Below, piece by piece: positions 35,200 through 51,977 of a stretch of DNA of 64,000 nucleotides (position 1 is the stretch's first letter; every line of letters starts with the position of its first letter). A program made the translations under genes and the position numbers. The notes under the pieces are model-generated. The model was not told where the DNA came from. It was given only the letters and a program-made list of their open reading frames with translations, and did not search any database. This stretch comes from Maylandia zebra (Eukaryota; Chordata; Actinopteri; Cichliformes; Cichlidae): positions 53,508,365 to 53,572,364 of the forward strand of contig NC_135173.1 in the NCBI RefSeq assembly GCF_041146795.1, written 5' to 3'.

Positions 35200-35429
35200 C
35201 AACTTACATGGCCTTACCTTGTGTATTAAATATGATGCATTCAGTGATGCAGGTGTTTACATCCTTTTTCTTCAACTATATTTCTTTGTCATATCATATT
35301 ATTTTTTCCTCCCAGATTACAACCTCTGAGTTTTTATGCAAGTCATCCTTCAGCTTTTTCTGAATTATTTCCCTGTGTGTAAAAATGTTTATATTTCGAC
35401 TTCACCTGCAAAAAATGCCTTTATTTTAA

Positions 35430-36540
35430 ACTCAAACTTAAACTCAAAGAACTTTATTGTCATTGTAGTTATACAACGAAATTTGTTTGGTAGCTCACAG
35501 AGGCCAGCAGCAATAAAACAAGAAGCAGCATTGTAACATAATAACCAAGTAAATGTAGTAAAAGTATAAAATATAAAGTAAAAAGAAGGCACTTAGCACA
35601 GTAAATAAAAAAAAATAAATAATAAAAAAAATACTAGTATTTACAATATGATTTGATATGATATTTGAGTGCAAACAGTATAATATAATATAACAGTATT
35701 TACAATGTGGTAGTTGAGTGCAACGTGAATGTCCCATAAAGTGTCTAAGATAATAAGTATAACAGTATTTACAGTGTGGTAATTTAGTGCAAACATTAAT
35801 GCCCAGTAAATGACTTTGTACATTAGCAGCAGACATGACATGGGGTAAAGGAGAGAGAGGGAGAGTTACAGTAGCTATTGTGTGTTGGGGGAGGGGTGAC
35901 ACAGGCTACAGCTCTGGGGAAAAAGCTGTTCTTTAGTCTGTTTGTGCGGGTTCTGATTGCCCTATATCTCTTCCCTGATGGGAGGGGTACAAAAAGTCTG
36001 TGACCTGGATGGGTTGGGTCCTTGATGATGCAGCTAGCTCGCTTCTGTAAACGGCTAGCATAGGCCGTGTCGAGATTCGGGAGTTTGGTTCCAATGATCC
36101 CCTGGGCAGTTTGGATGGTCCAGGTCAGAGCTCGACGATTTTCTGCAGTGCAGCTGAAGTACCACACTGTGATGCAGTAACAGAGGATGCTCTCTATTGT
36201 GCTCCTGTAAAAGTTTACTAAGCGCCGGATTGGCACATTTGCTTTTTTAAGTTTTCTTAGGAATAAAAGTCTCTGCTGTGCTTTCTTCACTAAGTGGGAT
36301 GTGTTAATAGTCCATGTGAGATCTTTTGTTATGTGTAGGCCCAGGAATTTAATGTCATTCACCCTCTCAACTTCCTCACCATTTATGTGGAGGGGTGGTA
36401 GTGTTGTTTTCTTGGCTCTTCTGTAGTCTACAATGACCTCCTTTGTTTTGACAGTGTTCAGAATCAGGTTGTTGTTTCTGCACCATTTGATTAGATGTTG
36501 GACATCCTCTCTGATTGAGACTTGTTGTTGTCTGATATCC
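35430..36540 (-). mobile_element. L2-type LINE fragment, RT C-terminal region
   Basis: On the minus strand the frame contains IKFLGLHITKDLTWTINTSH, AQQRLLFLRKLKKA, FYRSTIESILCYCITVWY and [20 protein letters not shown], the conserved C-terminal LINE-2 order. The same order appears in the better copy at 37251-38665. It is 5'-truncated near 36540, and the 3' UTR runs to about 35430. Stops and frame changes mark it as inactive. Confidence 0.85.
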
Positions 36541-37250
36541 TTCCACTATTGTGGGAATAACTCTCTTAAAAAATGGTTTGGGAGTTTTAAATTGAAATGT
36601 AGCATCTGTCTCGTTTGATCACTGAACCTCCTTAACCAGTGCAGTAACTGTGCAAAATAATCTGTGACACTTTGATCTTCTAGAAAGCTGCAGATCATTT
36701 GGTGTGTAACGCATCATCAAAAATATTCAGTAGATTCGCTGATCTGTCTGTGATGTTGAAGCGGTCACACCTCACTTTCATCTTTGCTGTGAATACCATT
36801 AACATTTCACATGCAGGGAAAGCCACAGCACTGAGCCAGGGGCAAGTGCTACTCTTTATCATACACTGCTAAAAAAATAAAATAAATCAAAGGAACATTT
36901 TTTAAATCAGCTTGTAGCATCAAGTCAATTAAACTTGTGCTAGTACCTTTGCTTTGTGTCCCAGCACAGTCCCAAAAACATAGAGGAGACTCCAGGAGAC
37001 AGGCAGTTACTCTAGGAGAGCTGGTTGCTGATTGGCATTTGCCATAGAATACCAGAATTATCATGTCCACCACTAGTGTCCTGTGTTTTTTACAGATGAC
37101 TCCAGGTTTACCCTGAGCACATGTGAAAGGGTCTGGAGAAGCCATGGAGGGCGTTACACTACCTGTAACAACAGCAACACCAGTTTGGTGGTCGTTCAGT
37201 GATGGTTCAGGAAGGCATATCCAAGGAGGGATGCCCAGACAAAGGCAGCC

Positions 37251-38665
37251 TTACAATAGAATAGAATAGAATACTTTTTATTTGTCAATTTCTTCAAATG
37301 TACTTGCCATACAAAGGAATTGAAATTACGTTTCACACTGTCCCATGCGTAGACATTGACAACAATAAGGTGCAGATGCACAACAAAAACAGCCCTAACA
37401 ATAAGGTAATAAATAGTAATATAATAATATAAATAGTGCTAAAAGAAATACTAAAATATATATATATAGCAGCAGGTGTGTGCAATTGCAATGCAAGTCA
37501 GGAATGTTTTCAGTTCTTGGTTCGGAGAGTGTTTCCTTGTTGGAGAGTGTGCGTGGGGGGGGGGGGGGGGGGGGGGGGTAGAGTCCAATCTGTCTTCCTA
37601 TACTTCTGCCAATCTGGTGATTCTGCTGGCTGGGAGCCGGGAGGGAAGAGAGTTCAGCAGTCTCACAGCCTGGTGGATGAAGCTGTTGGTGAGCCTGGTA
37701 GTGCGGGAGCGGAGACTTCTGTATCTCTTTCCAGAGGGCAGGAGGCTGAACAGACAGTGCGCGGGGTGGGTTGCATCGTTGACAATTGTGATGGCTTTGC
37801 GGGTGAGGCGAGTGGTGTAAATGTCTTGCAGGGAGGGGAGTGGTGCACCAACTATCCTCTCAGCTGTTCTCACAATGCGTTGTAGAGCTTTTCTGTTATA
37901 GTCAGTGCAGCTACCGCCCCACACAGTGATGCAGCTGGAGAGGATACTTTCAATAGTGCCTCTGTAGAATGTAGTCAGGATGGGTGGTGGAGCACTTGCC
38001 CGCTTGAGTTTGCGCAGGAAGTAGAGGCGCTGTTGTGCTTTCTTGGCCAGTGATGCTGTGTTGGTGGTCCAAGAGAGGTCCTCACTGATGTGCACTCCCA
38101 GGAACTTGGTGCTGCTCACCCTCTCCACCGCAGCGCCGTCGATGGTCAATGGGGGGTGACAGGTGTGGCCTCTCTGGAAGTTGACAATAATCTCCTTGGT
38201 CTTACTGACATTTAGCAGGAGGTTGTTGTCTCTGCACCACGTGGTCAGGAGCTCAACCTCTTTCCTGTAGTGGGTCTCATCGCCCTTGGTGATGAGCCCC
38301 ACCAGCGTTGTGTCGTCCGCAAACTTCACAAGGTGGTTGGAGCTGTAGGTTGGTGTGCAGTCATGTGTCAACAGGGTGAAGAGCAGAGGACTGAGCACAC
38401 AGCCTTGTGGAGCCCCCGTACTCAGGGTGATGCTGTTTGAGACCTTGTTGCCCACACGCACCGCTTGAGGCCTCTGGCTGAGGAAATCCAGCAGCCAGTT
38501 GCAGAGGGAGGTGCTGAGGCCCAGTCTGTCCAGTTTACAGATGAGTTGTTGTGGTATTATGGTGTTGAATGCTGAGCTAAAGTCTATGAACAGCATTCTC
38601 ACATATGAGTCTTTCTTGTCCAGATGAGTTAGGGCTGGGTGGAGGGCAGAGCAGATTGCATCTGG
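37251..38665 (-). mobile_element. L2-type LINE, RT to C-terminus, nested in the Tc1-like element
   Basis: A minus-strand frame runs about 350 codons through reverse-transcriptase blocks: [33 protein letters not shown] and the catalytic [11 protein letters not shown]. It continues into the thumb/C-terminal part ([34 protein letters not shown]). The 3' tail ends in a short ATTCT-type repeat (37254-37275 on the plus strand as AATAGAATAGAATAG). It is 5'-truncated: no endonuclease is present. The RT frame has only minor damage, so the insertion is younger than its Tc1 host. Confidence 0.88.
37555..37578 (+). repeat. Poly-G tract, 24 bases
   Basis: Twenty-four uninterrupted G residues on the plus strand, in the 3' UTR part of the L2 copy. 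The length is likely to vary and to be error-prone in assembly. Confidence 0.95.
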
Positions 38666-39197
38666 GACCAAAATGAACATTTTGAACCCATTATCAGACT
38701 CTATGCTTGTGCCATGGGTTCTGGGTGTCATGGGTCCCATTCACTGGCTCCCACACCCACCTAACCTAAATCCAATAGAACATCTCTAGGGCGTTATGTA
38801 GTGGTCCATCCCATGCTGCCAGGATGCACTCAGGCTGTTCAGAGGCTCAGTGATGTCCTGGTGTAAACCCTCAGGACACTATCTACCATCTTATTAGGAG
38901 CATGCTCTGATGTTGTCAGACATTCACACATGCACGTGCGGGTCATACAAACTACCGAACATTTAGAGCTGCTGCAATTACATTTTTGTCAAATGCACTA
39001 GCCTGCCACATATTTTTTTCACTTTTACTTTGAATTCAGCCCTCAGTGGGTTAATCATTTTCATTTCCATAAAATGATCCAGCATCCTTTCATTCCTAAC
39101 ATGTTACCCTGTCCATATCAGTATAGATATCCAACATAATTGTTTTTCCCATTGAGATCTGATGTGTTTTCAAAGCGTTCCTTTCATTTTTTGAGCA

Positions 39198-39198
<1 letters not shown>

Positions 39199-39238
<40 letters not shown>
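39199..39238. repeat. (TA)n microsatellite
   Basis: About 40 bp of pure TA directly at the right end of the Tc1-like element, where Tc1-family elements insert at TA dinucleotides. Confidence 0.9.
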
Positions 39239-39239
<1 letters not shown>

Positions 39240-39898
39240 TGCAACCTTTTAAGAAACCAAGTCTAGGCACAAGTCCTGAGATCATAGACTTGGTACTCAG
39301 AAGACCAATGAACAAGTCACTTGAAATTGATGTTATTACATCTGCAAACATTTATGTGAACAACAATTTTGTGGCATGATCAGGGACACCTAATGTCAAC
39401 GATGTCTGCAGTTCAAGTATCATCCTTTCAGAAAGATTCTACACGTGGTAACTCTCTGATTGAGATGCAAACTGATTTATACAAAAGAAGCTGCGATATT
39501 CTTCTGATATTTCTAGCTGTACCACTCCCAATTGCACGTTACCAAGGACAGAAAAAAGCAATTCTATGAAACCACAAATAATCCAACATGTTGCTTCATT
39601 TATTTTAAAAATGGATTATTTACATCCAGAATCTTAGAAACAACGTTACAGGCAGTGTCCTGAGAATATTATGTGCAAACAGACCCATTGGAACACAAAA
39701 GCATGATAGGGATTATAGTGGGAATAAAGCCTGCTTCACATTGTATATTCAGTAGTTCACAGTTTCCTGTTATTCACAGTCAGTGTAGAGTGAAAATACA
39801 TGATTAAACACGACCCTCTAAAACATTTACTGCAAGCGTCATAACCAAAAACCACCTGTCTTCATGTAACAATTCATTTATAGTAGAGCATCCGTTTT

Positions 39899-46381
<6,483 letters not shown>

Positions 46382-46383
<2 letters not shown>

Positions 46384-46762
46384 GAGCGACTCTTTTTCGG
46401 AGGCAGCAGAGCGAGAAACCAGAGTCCCGTCTGATCACATTCTCGCAGCAAACCACGACACGCGTCGCATATTTACTGGTTATTACAACGAGCTGCTTTT
46501 CGAGCTGTTTTCTTCTCTTTGCTTGCCTTGATCACAGCGTGTGTTTTCAATAGAAATCATTCAGCCGCTCAAAAAATATGATGAAGAGTGTGTCCTTGAA
46601 GCTGAGCGATATTTCAGCTCCATCGGGGCCACAGAACGACCGACGCGGCCCAGAATCAGAGAGATCCTCAGCTATGATCCCCGATATTTTCCGAATATTA
46701 GACCAGCAGCACCTTCACCGTCCAATCAGATCAAAGAAGGCATCAGTGTGACAAAGAAATAA
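46382..46762 (+). CDS. Unrecognised two-exon gene, 101 aa, head-to-head with DIPK1B
   Basis: Exon 1 is 46382-46478 (ATG, MSDSFSEAAERETRVPSDHI). A 75-bp intron follows (GTTATT ... TTTTCAATAG), then exon 2, 46554-46762, ending ...QIKEGISVTKK and TAA. Phases agree (1/1) and the sum is 306 nt. Exon 2 has a clear coding look, with charged and aromatic residues mixed and no low complexity (LKKYDEECVLEAERYFSSIG, ILSYDPRYFPNIRP). The start codon overlaps the DIPK1B start on the other strand by two bases. No family was recognised, and expression is unknown. The alternative is a chance frame in the GC-rich DIPK1B promoter. Confidence 0.45.
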
Positions 46763-48341
46763 GCGCTGCTTGGACCCGACGAGCGCACAGCCTCAGTTTC
46801 CCAGAGACTCGCTGCTGCGCATCTTAAAGGGAGAGGCGTCAGAGCTGACGGGATTTTATCTGCCGACGGGAAATCTTACCGCGCCTCCTTCCTTGCAACC
46901 TGCGGCTGACAAATTGAAGGAAAGCCCCGAGAAGGGATAGTGCTGTCCATACTGCATTTTGCATTTTTGGAGGTGCGTGTCAGGTTACCTCGTAGGGTTA
47001 AAATGAGTTTATGCGTACATCACAAGTCATGGCATAGATTTCCTGCCGAAGGGATAAGATGATAGAAACAAAGATTCGATCCATTCATGCTAGGCTTGAT
47101 CCAAAACCAATAACGGTGTTGGTATCGGCACTATCGTTATTTGGATTGCTTGGCTCACCTCTACTGAGGGGATTCAATGACTCTTTCATATTGTGGAGGG
47201 CATGGCATGGATCCACTTGTCGCTTTTTGTGCTGCATGAATCCAGAACTTGTAGTGAAACCTCCTCAAAGAAAACCAAAGTCAAAAGAATTGATTTCTTT
47301 GCAGTGGGTAGAGCTAAAGTGCTAAAATCACTACCTGCCAGAAGAACAGGTGGATCATCTAAGTGTGGTCTGGGTGAAAAAACAGTGGAAGCAACTCTCA
47401 GAGGTGGGGAAATGACATTTGCTGCCGAACCATAACATAACTGAACAAAGAGCAGGCAATCTTTCCTACATAACGCAAAACCTTTCTGATCTTGCCTCAA
47501 GTTCAGCACTGATCCCACATTAGTCTGTGTGCAGTCATTTTTGCCCCGTGTGCTACACTTCACACTGAGCCACTTCAATGCATGATGACATTTGCTTTCC
47601 TTGTTTTTTACTACAATGAATTCTATTTAATTTTGCAGTCTTTTGCTAGTGCTCCTAATTTTTACATACCTCTCTAATTAAGTCTTTTCATCAGTAATTC
47701 TTTGAACTTTGTTTGTTTTGCTCTTCCCTATTAAGCTATATTGTTTTTAAAACAGACATTTTACAACTTTCAGGAAAATAATTTTATTTCATGTCAATTT
47801 ATTTTATTACATTTTCTGTTTCATGCATGTCAAATTCTACACCAGCTAAGTAGTCAAGTAAAAGCTCCCATTACATATTTTCCGTTTGTAAATGTGAGCA
47901 AACAGGAAAGGAAATCATCATTTCCTAGGGAATGGATCGACACACACAAACACTTGCCTTTATCATATGATCATCAGAGTGATTTGATTGTGGGAAAAGC
48001 TGATATAGCACTCACCACAAATGCAATTGCCAAAGTAATCTTTCATATGTGATTACGCGCAACGAGGACATTACGCTTCATATGCACGTAATCAAAATGA
48101 AAAATACAACTGAAAAAACAATGTCTTCAACAGTTAAGCAAAAGAAAAACAAACTAATGGAAGTAAGGCGGATGAAATGCTCGAACAGGAAATCAAGAAA
48201 TGAAGAGAGAGCAAGCTGAATGGAGGAGTCAGGTGGTGAGGAATCGTTAGAGCTCCTGGAAATAACATCGTCTCCAACCCTGAGGCACACTGGGTAGTCA
48301 CCTGCGAAGACAAATCATGTAGGAGTTTGTTTATGTCCATT
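46763..48341. other. Gap with no supported gene
   Basis: The first 250 bp are GC-rich and adjoin the DIPK1B promoter. From 47050 to 47580 both strands have open frames (47059-47325 plus, 47186-47578 minus), but no start context, splice site or family similarity supports either; the sequence may be an old, unrecognised repeat. Confidence 0.35.
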
Positions 48342-51217
48342 TCAAGTTTCAACAAGCATTTCATCACTTCTCAGGTTGCAAAAAACCTGTATGTTGTACT
48401 TCACAAAGGGAAAATGTTTGTCTCTTTGGTGGTTGGTGGCTGGAGGTTATTGGTTGCTGTTAAGTGAAATTGGCTGCAAAGAGGGTTGTGCAAAAAACCC
48501 CTCCTTGCGACTGTTTTGGCTAATTACCAAAGCAATAGGCTACCCGTAGTTTTTGTGAAAGACACAAAGAGCAGTAAGGAAACTGTGACAAGTGAAACAC
48601 AAACTAGAAACAGAAAGTATTCCCCTTCAAAGTAAAAGCTGTGCCTTACTGCAGCAACTGACACATTTCACTAACACACTTTTACTTTGAAGGTGAGTGT
48701 TTTCTGTTTCTAGTTTGTTTCACTTTTCACAGTTCACTGCTGCTTAGTGAGTACTAGGTGTTTGCAAACAAGTTGGCATCTTGCACGCAAACAAACTACT
48801 GGCAACTGACATAACCTGCTAGCAACTGAAGCAAATTTCACCCAGCAACTATTCACAGAATAGAGACATTTCCCTCACTAGTGCTGGTTGGATGATCTGA
48901 TATCCTCGTGTTGGTGTTGTTCCCACATCATCATAATAAATGTTGTTCCAGGTTCAACATTGCAAGTGACCAATCACATTGTTGTGACATCATACTTTTG
49001 CAAGCCAAGCGATTCATTCATTTATGAAATTCCAGTGTTGCAAGCACAATATCTATAATTCTTATCGTTTATTAACCCTCTGGGGTCGCCAGCGCATCCG
49101 GCGACCCCAGAGGGTTAAAGAACAGTATCCTGAAATGTAAAGAATTCAAATTGCTGGATCGGCTTCGTGTTGGTTACCCAGGGGGTTTATCAGTGTGACT
49201 GAAGCCTAAGATGATGCAGACATTTGGACTCCTAGTCCCACTATGTCACAGGGTCAAGAAATGTTGGACAGCAATGCCTCAATGGGCAGACTGAATGAGA
49301 GCAAAAGTATTAATTCGTACCTTCCTGAAGCCAAGCCGCTGCTGCTCCACAAGCGTGTCTGAACCATTAAAGTGCAAACCTTGACATCTATATAATGGAA
49401 ACATTCACATTGACATTTGAATCCAATTAACTGTAAAGGCAATTCAAAATTGTATGCCAAAAACTGTCATGTAGTCCTCTTTGTCATTTATGGACAATGA
49501 GGACTACATACATACATTTGTTACATTCAAAATATATTCATTATATACTAAGTAGCCACTTTGTTAGATACACAGCTATAAATCTGACTGAATGTATCCA
49601 TAATGAGACCATGTATACAAAAAATAAGCTTTAGAAAGGTAGAGTTGTTAAATTGATTTAAATAGCACACAACTACTGACTGGCAGGAACACAACACCTT
49701 CATGGTAGATTGAGAGTAAGTATCTGGCCCGGTTCCATACCCAAAGCCCACGAAAGAGTGGATTTGAGCTATCGAGAGCCCGTTACTTTCTGCCGACTTA
49801 CTGCGCAACAGAGGCACTGGAGCCAGGGTTGCGTCTCAAGGGGCAATAAAGAGTCAAAAGCTTTTTAACAAAACCTGTTACCATCCTGTGAACGGCCTTC
49901 ACTTCAGCTCAACCGCCTTCATCTGCATGAAGGTAAAGCAATGGCACCTCTTCTCTCCTCATATTTATCTATATAAACAAAAAAAAAATAAAATAAAATA
50001 AGATATGCTTCATTTATCCCAGATCTGCAAAATTCTTGTATCACAGCAGTTAAAAAATTAAGTTGGACACAACATACATAAAACAAATATGAAACAACAC
50101 ACGAAACTATTCCATTTAAAATCACAGCGATGCAAATATTTTTACATACCAATGGAAGTTTTTCGTTGGTTCATTAAAATCTGTTTTCCAAGAGCTGGAC
50201 GGTACATCTGCAAATAAGAAATAAGTCATTCGTTCAAATGACAATTAGCTGAAACATTTTTGGTGAGTATTTATTTATTAATTTTTTAGTTCATTTCATA
50301 ACTTCCTTGACTAACAAATGTTAGTCACTTACCGTTAATGTACAGGAAGATTACAAGCCTGGGCTAGTGTTAAAATCCCTATCTCCTACCACTCTTCTCC
50401 ATCATACTAACCTGATAAAAAAAAAAAAAAACACTTACCCTGACCAGCCCCCTCTGTCTGTGGCCTTAACGTTTTCGTTCCTCTTAGTAAGACTCATGTG
50501 AACATTTGCCTCGCCTTCAAAAAGTTGACTGGAAGAACTTACACACAAAAAAGCGGAACTTATTTAAATTATTTATTTAAACAGTAACTTATTTAATATG
50601 TTACTGTTACCCATACATCTAGTTACAGTTTCACAAGAATTGTGAGACCGACAAGCCCGCCATCAGCTGCAAAAGGACGAGCCCTACATATCGTATGAGT
50701 TCGAATCTCAGACACTCATTTTATTTTACCCCGATTAGCTTAAAAATCTTACTTCAGCAAACAAAATAATGCTTACTTAGCAGAATCAAACGATGGCAAT
50801 TAAGCTTTAAAGTAATAATGTGGAATGCATTTGGGATAAAGGCTGCAAGTTGTATTAGAGTGTAGGATTTGTGTTTCACAGCGTGCGAGAAAAATAACCG
50901 ACTTTAAACAGCAGTAATGATATAAGTAATAAGGCTTTGAAAGGAAATAAGCTTTGCTATTGTGATTGCTCTTGACGTCTCCAACAGTCAGTCTGCAGGT
51001 TTGTTAAACATGTCGGCGCTCGCGAGCGTCAGCCTGAAACTGCTTGTTGCGGACCGCGGTTACAAACAACCGAACAACTGAAATATGACTGTATATGCAG
51101 GAACACGTCGACCGTTGTGGTAGTACATCATAAAATGCAAGCTAATAAACTTCTTCCCACTCACATACACCCACTCACCGTTTTGACGTGACAGCTACTT
51201 ATCCACCTCGTGGCCAT
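48342..51217 (-). CDS. Candidate four-exon micro-gene, 59 aa, function unknown
   Basis: Exons: 51217-51179 (MATRWISSCHVKT, donor ACG|GTGAGT), 50207-50150 (MYRPALGKQILMNQRKTSI, acceptor TTTGCAG, donor GTATGT), 49358-49321 (DTLVEQQRLGFRK, donor GTACGA), and a possible last exon 48386-48342 ending in TGA. Phases are 0, 1, 0 and consistent, and the sum is 180 nt. The N-terminus is basic with W/S/T and could be a mitochondrial presequence. The first three exons are better supported than the fourth, whose acceptor has a poor pyrimidine tract. The first exon lies in a CpG-containing patch, as expected for a promoter. No known family was recognised. Confidence 0.35.
48410..48850. repeat. Fold-back repeat, copy 2
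   Basis: Arms at 48581-48638 and 48679-48735 are inverse complements over about 57 bp. Perfect blocks include CTTCAAAGTAAAAG with CTTTTACTTTGAAG, and CTAGAAACAGAAA with TTTCTGTTTCTAG. They are separated by 40 bp. Copy 1 is at 6605-7200. There is no coding capacity, so it is likely a MITE or fold-back element. Confidence 0.75.
49072..49118. mobile_element. Perfect 47-bp palindrome resembling paired piggyBac ends
   Basis: A 19-bp arm TTAACCCTCTGGGGTCGCC (49072-49090) is perfectly inverted at 49100-49118 around the loop AGCGCATCC. The outermost TTAA on each side matches piggyBac target duplications, and CCCTCTGGGGTC resembles terminal repeats of fish piggyBac elements as I recall them. It lies in intron 3 of the candidate micro-gene. 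Confidence 0.6.
49546..49580 (+). repeat. Isolated Tc1-like terminal repeat
   Basis: TAAGTAGCCACTTTGTTAGATACAC matches the left terminus of the element at 19409. No internal sequence follows. Confidence 0.5.
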
Positions 51218-51290
51218 AGAAGGTCGCTACAGGATACAACTACGGAAGCTGGGAGAAACTAAACTTAACCAACTGCCGCAAACGTCACAT

Positions 51291-51941
51291 GAAATAGGAT
51301 ACACTATACAGCTGATGAGCTACACATTAAAGACTCAAGGCTTCAGATTAGTTCATTCAATATCCATGTATACTCTTCTTTAAATGATGCTGCATCCCTC
51401 TAGTGTATGTATATATGTATTAATCCTGCTTGTTTCATTCCTAACTAGATGAACAGGCATTACTTCAGTGTACACTTTCAGAAACTGCTTTTAATTAATG
51501 TTCATGTGTAGTTCATAGGTTGCTTATGTTCTGCATCACTTGGCTGACTTTCTGCAGAGGTATTTTTGTTTACAGAAACACATTTCATGGCCTAAACACT
51601 TACATAGACCGCAAGAGAGCAAATACAGTTGTGAAAATGACTCAGATACTTTTCTTTCAGTCTGCAACTGCAAATGATCATCACTCTCCCACGCCAGGAT
51701 TTCAACAATGGATCACCACTTTGTTATTTCAGCGATTTACAGCTGTGATATTCACATAAATTTGCACCAATGTTAACTTTGAGCCATATTTTACTGACTG
51801 TTAAACCAGATGTTTTCCAAGTGCAGATGTGTAATGGAAGGAGGAAGCCAAAATTTATTTCAAATTTGTAGTGTATCAACATAAAACAGGATACACTACA
51901 CAGTTGATGAGCTTCAGATTAAAGAATGTAGGCTTTTCAAC
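51291..51941 (+). repeat. Pair of diverged direct repeats, about 55 bp, 594 bp apart
   Basis: The segments 51291-51345 and 51885-51938 share AGGATACACTA.ACAG.TGATGAGCT, TTAAAGA and AGGCTT in order. They lie between the MRPS2 3' end and the micro-gene start. The origin is unknown. Confidence 0.55.
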
Positions 51942-51977
51942 GTCTCTTGTTTTTTTGTTTAAATTTAAGTATTAATA

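Larger units (their letters stand above)
36862..39201 (+). mobile_element. Tc1-like transposon split by a LINE insertion
   Basis: The left end TACACTGCTAAAAAAAT is at 36862 and the right end TTTTTTGAGCAGTATA finishes near 39201. Left-half transposase traces (about 37020-37250) include GGCATTTGCCATAGAATACC and GATGACTCCAGGTTTACCC. The right half resumes by about 38730 with CCTAAATCCAATAGAACATCTC, a decayed PDLNPIEH box. The middle is replaced by the L2 copy. The related copy at 16747-17714 has the opposite orientation. Confidence 0.8.

Noticed and set aside
38665-38740. Extended N-terminus of the L2 frame ([10 protein letters not shown]...)
   Set aside because: These codons lie at or beyond the junction and derive from the Tc1-like host, not the LINE.
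47059-47578. Opposing open frames downstream of the DIPK1B promoter
   Set aside because: Neither has a start context, exon border or recognised domain. They cannot be told apart from an old repeat.
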